DNA of 54,305 nucleotides, from positions 1 to 54,305 of the forward strand of contig NZ_WEHU01000028.1 of NCBI RefSeq assembly GCF_009183415.1. Reading direction: 5' to 3'. The position numbers and the translations under genes are program-made. The notes beneath the pieces are model-generated. The model was not told where the DNA came from. It saw only the letters and a list, made by a program, of their open reading frames with translations, and did no database searches. This DNA is from Bacillus sp. B1-b2. GTDB lineage: Bacteria > Bacillota > Bacilli > Bacillales > Cytobacillaceae. Positions 9,053-17,096 of this stretch are shown here, piece after piece (within the stretch, counting starts at the first letter, position 1; the number at the start of each line of letters is the position of its first letter).

Positions 9053-9721
9053 TTATTTATTAGTAACTTTTCCCCAATCTGCTGTGAATTTTTCCAAGCC
9101 TTGATCGGTTAGTGGATGTTTAGAAAGCTGCTCAATAACACTATAAGGAACTGTTGCAATGTGGGCACCAGCCAAAGCCACACGAGTTACATGATCGGGA
9201 TGTCGAACAGATGCTGCAATAATTTGTGAGTCTAAGTTATGAATTCGGAATAGTTCAGCAATCTTGGCTACTAATTGTACACCATCCTCAGAAATGTCAT
9301 CCAATCTTCCTAAAAATGGGGAAACATATGTAGCCCCAGCTCGTGCAGCTAAAAGCGCTTGGTTGACAGTAAACATAAGGGTTACATTTGTTTTAACACC
9401 TTTATCTGCAAGATAGCGGCAAGCTTCTAAACCTGCTAATGTCATAGGAAGTTTAATGGTAATTTTTTCATCTCCACCATTAATCTTAATTAATTCTTCC
9501 GCTTGAGCAATCATGTCTTCTGCTGTAAGTGCATCTGGAGTTACTTCTGCTGATACAGATTCTACCCGTGGAACTGCTTGACAGATATCTTCAATCCGAT
9601 CTTCAAATTTCACCCCTTCTTTAGCTACTAAAGAAGGATTTGTTGTAACACCAGCTAAAATACCAACCTTATATGCTTTTTTAATATCTTCTATATTTGC
9701 AGTATCAATGAAAAATTTCAT
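9053..9721 (-). CDS. tal: Transaldolase (small TalC/F6P-aldolase-like class)
   Basis: A 222-residue TIM-barrel enzyme that moves a dihydroxyacetone unit between sugar phosphates in the non-oxidative pentose phosphate pathway. The N terminus [16 protein letters not shown], the GVTTNPSL motif and ITIKLPMT with the Schiff-base Lys (about residue 85) are diagnostic; [10 protein letters not shown] and ASVRHPDHV complete the family pattern. Length is normal for the short class. It lies 62 bp downstream of transketolase on the same strand, followed by a terminator, so it is the last gene of the PTS-alsE-tkt-tal operon. Confidence 0.93.
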   Translation of the reverse strand: MKFFIDTANIEDIKKAYKVGILAGVTTNPSLVAKEGVKFEDRIEDICQAVPRVESVSAEVTPDALTAEDMIAQAEELIKINGGDEKITIKLPMTLAGLEACRYLADKGVKTNVTLMFTVNQALLAARAGATYVSPFLGRLDDISEDGVQLVAKIAELFRIHNLDSQIIAASVRHPDHVTRVALAGAHIATVPYSVIEQLSKHPLTDQGLEKFTADWGKVTNK

Positions 9722-9770
9722 ATTACCCTCCTATTATTGGTATCTTGTTTTCTATAAGGAAAATTCCACT

Positions 9771-11783
9771 TTACTTAGTGATGCTTTTAAATGTCGCTAC
9801 AACATTTTCCACTGTAAATCCATATTCTTTAAGTAATATATCAGCTGGAGAAGATGCTCCAAAATGATCAAGCGTAATTGTTTTTCCAGTATTTCCTACA
9901 TATTCTCTCCAACCAAATGTAGAGCCTAATTCAATTCCAACACGTGCTGTTATATGACTAGGAATCACACTTTCCTTGTATTCAACTGATTGTTTTTCGA
10001 AAAGATCCCAGCTTGGCATACTAACTACAGACACATATATACCTTCTGTTTCTAGAATTTGTTGTGCTTCGAGAGCAAGCGCTACTTCTGAACCAGTTGC
10101 AAGTAAAAGACCTGATACCTCAGCTTTAGCTTGTGACACGACATAAGCACCCTTCTTCACACTTTCATATACTTGTTCTTGTTCCACATCAAGTGTTGGA
10201 AGATCTTGACGTGTTAATACTAACGCAGTAGGATGATCTTGACTTTCGAGTGCTAGACGCCATGCTGCAGCTGTTTCCTTTGCTTCTGCTGGTCTAATGA
10301 CTGATACACCAGGCATTGCTCGTAATGCTGCTAAGTGCTCTATTGGCTGATGAGTTGGTCCATCTTCCCCAACCGCAATACTGTCGTGTGTAAACACATA
10401 AATAACCGGTACTTTCATTAATGCTGCTAAACGAATGGCAGGACGTAAGTAATCAGAGAAAACAAAGAAGGTTGCTCCAAATACTTTCACACCCCCATGA
10501 AGAGCCATTCCATTTAATGCTGCACCCATCGCAAATTCACGAACACCAAACCAAATATTGCGTGCTGCATAACCATCAATCGCAAAGTTCTTTTCTGATG
10601 CAATCAATGTCTTATTAGACCCTGCAAGGTCAGCAGATCCTCCAATCATTTGAGGGATTACACTCGCTGCTGCATTTAGTACTTTTCCTGAAGATTCTCT
10701 TGTTGCCATTTTTGAGTCTGATTCAAACAAAGGTAGTGCTTCTTGCCAATTTACAGGAAGATCCCCTTTTACAGCACACTCAAATTGAGCAGCAAGTTCG
10801 GGATATTCTACTTTGTATTGACCAAATAGTTCATTCCAAGCTTGTTCTGTAGCTTCTCCTTTTTCTACGATACTTGCAAAATGCTTTTCTACTTCTTCTG
10901 GTACAAAGAATGGTTCTTCTGCTTCCCATTGATAAGCCGCTCTTGTTAATTTCACTTCTGCTTCTCCAAGAGGTGAACCATGACTTGCTGAAGAGCCTGA
11001 TTTATTAGGAGAACCAAAGCCAATAGTTGTTTTCACTTCAATTAATGTAGGGCGTTCTGATTCTGCCTTTGCTTCTTGAATCGCCTTTTGTATAGCTTCT
11101 AGATCATTACCATCTTCTACACGTAGTACTTGCCAGCCATATGCTTGGAAGCGATTCTCTACACTTTCAGAGAAAGATAGATTTAGATCACCATCTAGTG
11201 AAATATCATTAGAATCGTATAATACAACTAAACGACCTAATTTTAAGTGACCTGCTAGTGAAGCTGCTTCAGCAGAGACACCTTCCATTAAATCACCATC
11301 ACCACATAGGCTGTATGTATAATGGTCAATCACATTGTATGATTCTTTGTTATACGTTTCAGCAAGATGACGTTCCGCCATTGCCATACCAACAGCCATT
11401 GCTATACCTTGACCAAGTGGGCCAGTTGTAGCATCTACACCTGCAGTATGTCCAAATTCAGGATGTCCAGGTGTTTTACTTCCCCATTGACGGAAATTTT
11501 TTAGATCATCAATTGTTAAGCCATATCCAAATACATGAAGCATACTATATAGTAGGGCTGATCCATGACCAGCAGATAAGATAAATCGATCACGGTTTAT
11601 CCAGTCTGGGTTTGTCGGATTTATATTCATTTCCTTTGCCCACAATGTATAAGCCATTGGAGCAGCTCCCATTGTAATTCCTGGGTGGCCTGAGTTTGCT
11701 TTTTCAATGGAATCAATGGATAACATTCTTATTGTATTAATAGCTAATTGATCAATAGTTTGTTTTGTTTGTAATGTTGTCAA
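9771..11783 (-). CDS. tkt: Transketolase
   Basis: A thiamine-diphosphate enzyme transferring two-carbon units between ketose and aldose phosphates. Signatures: [14 protein letters not shown] near the N terminus, the TPP motif [26 protein letters not shown], and in the pyrimidine-binding domain [17 protein letters not shown] and [23 protein letters not shown] choose the TTG at 11783 (670 residues) because AAGGAG lies nine bases before it and the family starts there; a longer frame to 11813 would place that site inside the coding sequence. A chromosomal housekeeping copy elsewhere is likely, so this may be a pathway-dedicated copy; that is inference. Confidence 0.93.
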   Translation of the reverse strand: MTTLQTKQTIDQLAINTIRMLSIDSIEKANSGHPGITMGAAPMAYTLWAKEMNINPTNPDWINRDRFILSAGHGSALLYSMLHVFGYGLTIDDLKNFRQWGSKTPGHPEFGHTAGVDATTGPLGQGIAMAVGMAMAERHLAETYNKESYNVIDHYTYSLCGDGDLMEGVSAEAASLAGHLKLGRLVVLYDSNDISLDGDLNLSFSESVENRFQAYGWQVLRVEDGNDLEAIQKAIQEAKAESERPTLIEVKTTIGFGSPNKSGSSASHGSPLGEAEVKLTRAAYQWEAEEPFFVPEEVEKHFASIVEKGEATEQAWNELFGQYKVEYPELAAQFECAVKGDLPVNWQEALPLFESDSKMATRESSGKVLNAAASVIPQMIGGSADLAGSNKTLIASEKNFAIDGYAARNIWFGVREFAMGAALNGMALHGGVKVFGATFFVFSDYLRPAIRLAALMKVPVIYVFTHDSIAVGEDGPTHQPIEHLAALRAMPGVSVIRPAEAKETAAAWRLALESQDHPTALVLTRQDLPTLDVEQEQVYESVKKGAYVVSQAKAEVSGLLLATGSEVALALEAQQILETEGIYVSVVSMPSWDLFEKQSVEYKESVIPSHITARVGIELGSTFGWREYVGNTGKTITLDHFGASSPADILLKEYGFTVENVVATFKSITK

Positions 11784-11895
11784 TCTACTACACTCCTTTT
11801 TTTGTGATTTCATTCACATATCATTTCATCAACATAGGTTTCTTTTTGGACATGAAAGAAAGAGGTGGGTGTTGCCCCATCCCCTATTCTTTGTC

Positions 11896-12588
11896 TTAAG
11901 ACATTACTACTTTCCCAGTCATGTCCTCATAATCTTTAGTCATGATTTCCCATGATTTTTCGATATCCTCATTTAATCCAAATAGACCGCTACGTCCTAT
12001 GATATAAATATCTGGACCAGCTGCATCAATTCTTTGGAATGTTTTTCGACTAGATGAGCCATCCATTTCAATAACATATTTATATCCTTTTTCTTCTCGT
12101 AATTCTCTTAATGCTACAATCTTATCTAATGTACTTTCGATAAAACGTTGTCCAGCAAATCCCGGATCTACTGTCATGATGGTGATTTTATCTACTAATT
12201 CTATGTATGGGAAAATAGTTTCAATAGGTGTTTCTGGATTTAATACAACTCCTGCTTTTAATCCAGCATCTTGAATTTGATCAATTAAACGGAAAGCTAA
12301 ACCGTCTAGTACTTCTGCATGCATGCAGATCCATTCGCACTTTAAATCTACTAATTGTTGAACCCAGAAACTTGGATTTGTTACCATAAGATGTGCTGAC
12401 ATAGGTAAGTCGCTTATTTTTCGTACTTCTTGGATAAACCATGGTGATAATGTAATATTGGGAACATAATGTCCGTCCATAATATCGATATGGTATGAGC
12501 CTACATGGTTGTTTAGGAAAGTGATTTGTTCTTTAAACTTATCTAAGTCCATTGTCATTAGTGATGGTGAGAATTCTACTTTTTTCAT
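11896..12588 (-). CDS. alsE: D-allulose-6-phosphate 3-epimerase (ribulose-phosphate epimerase family)
   Basis: A 230-residue TIM-barrel epimerase. The series SPSLMTMDLDKFKEQI, HIDIMDGHYVPNITLSPWF, SAHLMVTNPS, NPETPIE, MTVDPGFAGQRFIEST, MDGSSS and GRSGLFG matches AlsE and the Rpe family; LMTMDLDKFKEQ is closer to AlsE than to Rpe as I remember them. AlsE interconverts allulose 6-phosphate and fructose 6-phosphate; Rpe acts on ribulose and xylulose 5-phosphates. Its place between PTS genes and tkt-tal suggests that the PTS substrate becomes a keto-sugar phosphate entering the pentose phosphate pathway. Confidence 0.82.
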   Translation of the reverse strand: MKKVEFSPSLMTMDLDKFKEQITFLNNHVGSYHIDIMDGHYVPNITLSPWFIQEVRKISDLPMSAHLMVTNPSFWVQQLVDLKCEWICMHAEVLDGLAFRLIDQIQDAGLKAGVVLNPETPIETIFPYIELVDKITIMTVDPGFAGQRFIESTLDKIVALRELREEKGYKYVIEMDGSSSRKTFQRIDAAGPDIYIIGRSGLFGLNEDIEKSWEIMTKDYEDMTGKVVMS

Positions 12589-12732
12589 GATTTTTTTACC
12601 TCCGTAAGACTAATATTTACTTTAGAGATAGTTGTAGGGGTTGACTTATAATCTGTCTAAACTTATGCGAAAAGTTGGTTTTAAAATGATAATCAACATG
12701 TGTAAAATGACAGTTTCTCTTATAATTAAGGT

Positions 12733-12862
12733 GGTTGATTTGCTCTACAGGGGTTTGCTTTCCACGGGGGCGAGCGATGAGCTGCGATCTGCCTTTGGCC
12801 TGCAGGGTCTCATCTGTCTCCCTAATCCCGTAGGAATCTCACCCCTTTCGCTCCAATCAACC
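12733..12862. repeat. Bacillales-type GC-rich interspersed repeat, about 130 bp
   Basis: Between alsE and the PTS IIC gene lies a GC-rich island in AT-rich DNA with inverted termini: GGTTGATTTGCTC on the left and CGCTCCAATCAACC on the right. The internal pattern (GATTGGAGCGAAAGGGG, then TGAGATTCCTACGGGA on the minus strand) resembles the short repeats scattered in Bacillaceae intergenic regions as I recall them. No open reading frame is convincing. It probably folds as a transcribed RNA in the middle of the operon. Confidence 0.6.
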
Positions 12863-12990
12863 AGCAAAATATTCAATTTCTGCAACATAATACTAGTAAT
12901 AAATTTCATTAAACTATACTTTTGCTCCCCAACCAATAACGCTAAAGTATTAATACGTTTACATTTACTACTTTTTAAAAAGATATTTAC

Positions 12991-14082
12991 TTAAATAATT
13001 TGAATATCGTCCATATCAATATCTTCTTCTTCTACTTCTTTTATCTCATCTTCTTTTACGTTTTTCTTAATTAACGCTAGGGCTAAGCCAGTTACGACAA
13101 CGTTTACCACGATAGCTGCGACTCCAGCCCATGGGTTTGACATAGTTGGTAGCATGAACACTCCACCGAATGGGACGGTTGCATCTGCTCCTAATACCAT
13201 TGTTACGGCTCCACCTGCTGCACCACCGATAGCTACTGCTGTTACTGTGCGAACGATATCATTCATTACTATCGGGATAACACCTTCTACGATATTAACC
13301 ACTCCCATTGGAACGGCTGATTTTAATGTTTCTACTTCTGATTGTGTATAAATATTTTTCTTGAAGATTTTTGCAATAAAGTAAGCTAATCCAAACCCAA
13401 TTGGAGTTGCTGTATTTACTAATTGTAAAGCTGTAATAGGTCCATTAATTCCTTCTGCTTGCATGGTTAATACGAAAGCAAATACCGTTTTGTTAATTGG
13501 ACCACCAAAGTCGACTCCACTCAGTAAACCAACAATTCCACCGAATACTAATAGAGAAGAAGTTCCTAAACCATTTAATGCATCTGTTAATAGGGATGTA
13601 AAAGCAGCAACTGGGATACCGATAACATAAACCATGATTATTCCACCAATAATAGAAGTGAAGAATGGAACAATTAAAGTTGGCATTAATCCTTTAGCCC
13701 ATTTTGGAACTTTAAAATATTTAATACTTGCAATAGCAAGATAACCTGATAAAAATCCTCCTAAAATCCCACCAATAAATCCAGCGCCAATAGCATTAGC
13801 TGTTAAACCGATAACAAAACCTGGAGCAATACCTGGTTTGCCTGCAATGGAGTAAGATATTCCTGTTGCGATAACTACTGGTAGTAAACCTAAACCTGCT
13901 CCACCCATTGTTGCTAAAGCATCCCAGATGGAAAACTCTCCTTGTACTAATGTACCTTGACTAGTACCTCCAAATGCCATACCAATTGCGATTAGGAAAC
14001 CTGCTCCACAGACAATTGGAATCAAATATGATATCGCTGTTAATAAATGGCCTTTGAGATTTAATTTTTTTAATCCACTCAT
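12991..14082 (-). CDS. PTS fructose-family EIIC membrane component
   Basis: A 363-residue multi-pass permease forming the sugar channel of a phosphotransferase system. Features include SYLIPIVCGAGFLIAIG, the glycine-rich GKPGIAPGFVIGLTANAIGAGFIGGILGGFLSGY and FGGPINKTVFAF, all typical of fructose-family IIC domains. The tail is unusually acidic (EDEIKEVEEEDIDMDDIQII). IIA and IIB are encoded as separate proteins directly upstream, an arrangement seen in fructose-like systems for alditols or minor sugars. The substrate is not readable from sequence. Confidence 0.88.
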   Translation of the reverse strand: MSGLKKLNLKGHLLTAISYLIPIVCGAGFLIAIGMAFGGTSQGTLVQGEFSIWDALATMGGAGLGLLPVVIATGISYSIAGKPGIAPGFVIGLTANAIGAGFIGGILGGFLSGYLAIASIKYFKVPKWAKGLMPTLIVPFFTSIIGGIIMVYVIGIPVAAFTSLLTDALNGLGTSSLLVFGGIVGLLSGVDFGGPINKTVFAFVLTMQAEGINGPITALQLVNTATPIGFGLAYFIAKIFKKNIYTQSEVETLKSAVPMGVVNIVEGVIPIVMNDIVRTVTAVAIGGAAGGAVTMVLGADATVPFGGVFMLPTMSNPWAGVAAIVVNVVVTGLALALIKKNVKEDEIKEVEEEDIDMDDIQII

Positions 14083-14137
14083 AATGAACTCTCCTTTTAT
14101 TTAAAGACCTCAAATTCTATCAATCTACTACTATTGA

Positions 14138-14590
14138 TTAGCTACATAGAGCTTCCTTCACATCTTCAGCGTTTTTAGATTGAAGCATCTTCTCAATTAC
14201 TTCATCATTTCCTAATTTTCTAGCAAATAATGATAATAGCTTCAGATGACTTTGTGCTCCATCATCATTTCCAACAGCAAAGAGAATGATTCCTTTTACG
14301 CCCTTCCCATCAAGTGTTTCCCAAGCAATTTCTTCTTGAGTAATTCCGATAGCTACTCCTATTTTTTCTACAGAATCACTTTTACCATGAGGAATGGCAA
14401 TATAATTTCCGATTCCAGTTTGTCCTATTGCTTCTCTAGCATAGATATCTTTTGTAAACTCTTCAATATCTTTAATGTATTCGTTTTCAAGCAAAACCTG
14501 AGCTAACTCTTGAATAGCTTCTTCCTTACTCTTAACACTCATATTTGTTTTGATTGTGTTTAGATCTACAATATTTTTTACTTCCATCAT
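14138..14590 (-). CDS. PTS fructose-family EIIA component
   Basis: A protein of about 150 residues with the PTS_EIIA_2 fold. The phosphorylated His lies in IAIPHGKSDSV; the downstream VGNDDGAQSHLKLLSLFARKLGND segment is family-typical. It receives phosphate from HPr and passes it to IIB. The frame is open to 14608, overlapping the IIB stop, but GAGGAGAGG lies inside that extension, so the ATG at 14590 is the likelier start. It is translationally close-coupled with IIB upstream and IIC downstream. Confidence 0.88.
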   Translation of the reverse strand: MMEVKNIVDLNTIKTNMSVKSKEEAIQELAQVLLENEYIKDIEEFTKDIYAREAIGQTGIGNYIAIPHGKSDSVEKIGVAIGITQEEIAWETLDGKGVKGIILFAVGNDDGAQSHLKLLSLFARKLGNDEVIEKMLQSKNAEDVKEALCS

Positions 14591-14607
14591 TACCTCTCCT
14601 CTTTCCA

Positions 14608-14925
14608 TTATTTCTGTTGACTTACAACCTCTGCTGCTTTTTCAATTAATTTATTTGGTGATTTAACTGCAATTTCTGTTGTCACTTGGATAATTCTCTT
14701 TCCATCGAAACGTTCTCTTCCTGCAATTTTCACATCTGTAGCTAAAATAACGATGTCTGCTTCAGCAATCTGTTGTTGGCTTAATTCATTTTCTGTTCCA
14801 ATTGTTCCTTGTGTTTCAATATGAATTTCATGACCTGCTTTCTTTCCAGCATTCTCTAATTTTTCCTGTGCAATATAAGTATGTGCAATCCCTACTGTAC
14901 AAGCTGCAACTCCTACGATTTTCAT
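14608..14925 (-). CDS. PTS fructose-family EIIB component
   Basis: A 105-residue cytoplasmic phosphocarrier. The phosphorylated Cys is at residue 9 in VAACTVGIAHTYIAQEKLE, and IHIETQGTIGTENELS is the characteristic segment of fructose IIB proteins. It forms a complete PTS together with the separate IIA and IIC proteins encoded next to it. Confidence 0.92.
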   Translation of the reverse strand: MKIVGVAACTVGIAHTYIAQEKLENAGKKAGHEIHIETQGTIGTENELSQQQIAEADIVILATDVKIAGRERFDGKRIIQVTTEIAVKSPNKLIEKAAEVVSQQK

Positions 14926-14936
14926 GATTATTCCTC

Positions 14937-15374
14937 CTAATTTTTAATAATTTCTTTTATAAATTCTTCTTTTTCATTACTATTTAACAAACGATTAATA
15001 TACTCATCATCAGCTAGAGTTCTGGTGAATAAGGCTATTTCTTTCTTTATTTGAACGCTTTCATTTTTCTTTAATAAAATAACAATCAGTAACCGAATAT
15101 CCTTTGTCTTGGAATCCCATGCTTCAATTGGATTTGCTAAACGGATAAATAGAACTTGACTCTTTTCTAACTGATCACTTTCAATATGCGGCAACATCAC
15201 ATGTTCTGCGATTAATGTGCTACCTATTTTTTCTCGTTCATTTAATTGCTTGATTACTTCCTCTTTTTGTAATGGATTATCTTGACTTACAACTTCGGAA
15301 ATAAAAGAGTGTACCTCGTCTTTTGTTTTTAACTCACAGTCAAAATAAACTTGATAGATTGAATTAACATCCAT
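14937..15374 (-). CDS. Second PTS EIIA-like protein
   Basis: A 145-residue EIIA_2-type protein. The putative phosphorylated His is in AEHVMLPHIESDQ, and IGSTLIAEHVMLPH aligns with the IGQTGIGNYIAIPH region of the neighbouring IIA. Many MtlR/BglG-type regulators carry such a domain fused at the C terminus; here it is split off and overlaps the regulator's end by 11 bases (start ATG 15374 within the regulator's last codons, GAGGAAG as ribosome site). It probably tunes regulator activity by phosphorylation rather than transport, but both roles are possible. Confidence 0.75.
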   Translation of the reverse strand: MDVNSIYQVYFDCELKTKDEVHSFISEVVSQDNPLQKEEVIKQLNEREKIGSTLIAEHVMLPHIESDQLEKSQVLFIRLANPIEAWDSKTKDIRLLIVILLKKNESVQIKKEIALFTRTLADDEYINRLLNSNEKEEFIKEIIKN

Positions 15375-16854
15375 GGTAAACTTCCTCAATCTTTCCCTGA
15401 AGTCTCTTCTGATCATCAATTGTAAACATTGCACTTACTAATAAATAAGGAATTGGTACTTCTTCCTTAATATGAACAGTACTTAGAATTAACTCAGCAT
15501 CTGCGTATTTCTCTTTTAACATTTGTGTATTACGTGATGCCACTACATCAACAATTTCTATCTCAGGAAATTTCTTGGAAACTTTTGCTTTTAAAAGTTC
15601 TGAAGTCCCAATTCCTGTTGTACACATGATTAATGTTTTTATTGGGCGTTGATGTTGGCCAGTTTCAATAGCTTTCGCAAAATAAAGGGTGATAAACCCA
15701 TTCTCATCATCATTGATGGCTGGTAAGTTAAACTCCTGGCTCACCAATTTAGATACATTCATTACACCTAAAAATACTTCCTCATACGTTACCTTAATTT
15801 GACTTAGCAAACTATTTTTAACCCGAATTTTGTGCTCTAATCGATTCAGCATTGGTTTAATATGGTTGGCTAAATCTATAAATATAGACTGACCATCTAT
15901 ATCCATTCCTAAGCTAGTACTCATTCCCTCAATATATGCTCTCGTTACTGAAATCACTTCTGATGAAAAAGTGGAAGTAATAGCATGAGATCCCTGCATT
16001 CGCGATGACACTAAATACTGATATAGAAAGTAAATCTCCATATCTGGCAAAGGATTGTTCAAATATTTCTCGATATTACGGACAATCATTTTAGCAACCG
16101 GATACAAAATATCTCGCTCCATGTTCTCCATTTCTTCTTTAGAAATTTCATCAGTAAACTTCCTAGTAGGAACTTTCCTTGATCGACTAAGAAGTATATA
16201 TAAATGCGAGAAAATGTTTACATTATATGGGTAAGGAATGGTTATATTTAAATCTTCTTCAATCTTTCTTAATTGATCCAATATAAATAAAACATCATAC
16301 TGATTGAAGTTCAGCTTTGGATTCCTTTTTAAATCATCAATATCGATAATATTAAAGATTTCAATGATGTCTTTAATAGCTTTTCGAATATTAACTTCTT
16401 CCCCAAGTATGGCCAATGTTCGATTTTTTCTCTCTAAAACCAAATTGTATTTTTTAAGCTCTTCACTCATTATCTGCTCGTCATTAAAAGTAACAGATTC
16501 GCCTACATAATAATGACTAAATAAATGATAAACATTTAATGGTTTTGGTGAAGCTAACAACAATTCTTCCATAATTCGTTTACGTCTTTCGCTAGGAGAA
16601 AATTGCATTTCTTTATCTTTATAGTTACTTTTTTGGGAATTAATAAATCTCTCGTAATCTAGCTTATATCCTCTCCCTCTCTCAGATATGATTAAAGGGC
16701 CATCCTCGTATTCGTTGTTAATTTTATTTATTAAACGATAGACAGTTTTTTGAGAAACATTTAATACCTCAAGGAGATCCTTCGATGTAACATATCCTTG
16801 ATTTTTAGAAAGAAACAGTAACAGATCTTGTTCATGATTGCTTTTAGAACTCAT
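15364..16854 (-). CDS. MtlR/BglG-family PTS-regulated transcription activator
   Basis: A 496-residue regulator. An N-terminal HTH (KDLLEVLNVSQKTVYRLINKI, about 20-40) is followed by a second helical region, two PRD domains with candidate phospho-His residues (HLYILLSRSR and LANHIKPMLNRLEHKIR), and a C-terminal EIIB-like domain with Cys in IMCTTGIGTSELL. The usual C-terminal EIIA domain is encoded separately downstream. PRD phosphorylation by HPr and the operon's EII proteins normally couples activation to substrate supply. It is the first gene of the operon, with AAGGAGG seven bases before ATG. Confidence 0.88.
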   Translation of the reverse strand: MSSKSNHEQDLLLFLSKNQGYVTSKDLLEVLNVSQKTVYRLINKINNEYEDGPLIISERGRGYKLDYERFINSQKSNYKDKEMQFSPSERRKRIMEELLLASPKPLNVYHLFSHYYVGESVTFNDEQIMSEELKKYNLVLERKNRTLAILGEEVNIRKAIKDIIEIFNIIDIDDLKRNPKLNFNQYDVLFILDQLRKIEEDLNITIPYPYNVNIFSHLYILLSRSRKVPTRKFTDEISKEEMENMERDILYPVAKMIVRNIEKYLNNPLPDMEIYFLYQYLVSSRMQGSHAITSTFSSEVISVTRAYIEGMSTSLGMDIDGQSIFIDLANHIKPMLNRLEHKIRVKNSLLSQIKVTYEEVFLGVMNVSKLVSQEFNLPAINDDENGFITLYFAKAIETGQHQRPIKTLIMCTTGIGTSELLKAKVSKKFPEIEIVDVVASRNTQMLKEKYADAELILSTVHIKEEVPIPYLLVSAMFTIDDQKRLQGKIEEVYHGC

Positions 16855-16908
16855 CTCCTTGCCTCCTTGATTTCATATTATCACACAATTAAAAAAACAA
16901 TTCGCTGG

Positions 16909-16934
16909 AAAGTGACCGTTGCAACGGTCACTTT
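16909..16934 (+). terminator. Perfect palindrome with T run (terminator or operator)
   Basis: AAAGTGACCGTTG is followed directly by its exact reverse complement and then six Ts on the plus strand, 55 bp upstream of the PTS regulator gene. No plus-strand gene precedes it, so it may be a leftover terminator or an operator for the regulator promoter. Confidence 0.45.
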
Positions 16935-17020
16935 TTTCTGTACATTTTATAGGGGGATTGTTGGGGCGTCAAGGGTGGGGGTAATTGATAATGCTACAGT
17001 GAAGAATACTATGGGGTATA

Positions 17021-17073
17021 AAACAAAGAAAAAACCAAATCATTAAGAAATGGTTTGGTTTTTTCTTTGTTTT
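17021..17073 (-). terminator. Terminator of the PAP2 surface protein gene
   Basis: A 24-bp inverted repeat around the loop AAG (17045-17047). On the minus strand the descending arm is T-rich and lies 24 bp after the PAP2 protein stop. The symmetric A/T-rich arms could terminate in both directions. Confidence 0.8.
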
Positions 17074-17096
17074 CAATATTTATCTACCAAATAAAT

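Noticed and set aside
12641-12994. ORFs across the GC-rich repeat between alsE and PTS IIC
   Set aside because: Frames run through an interspersed repeat on both strands with no start signal or protein-like composition.
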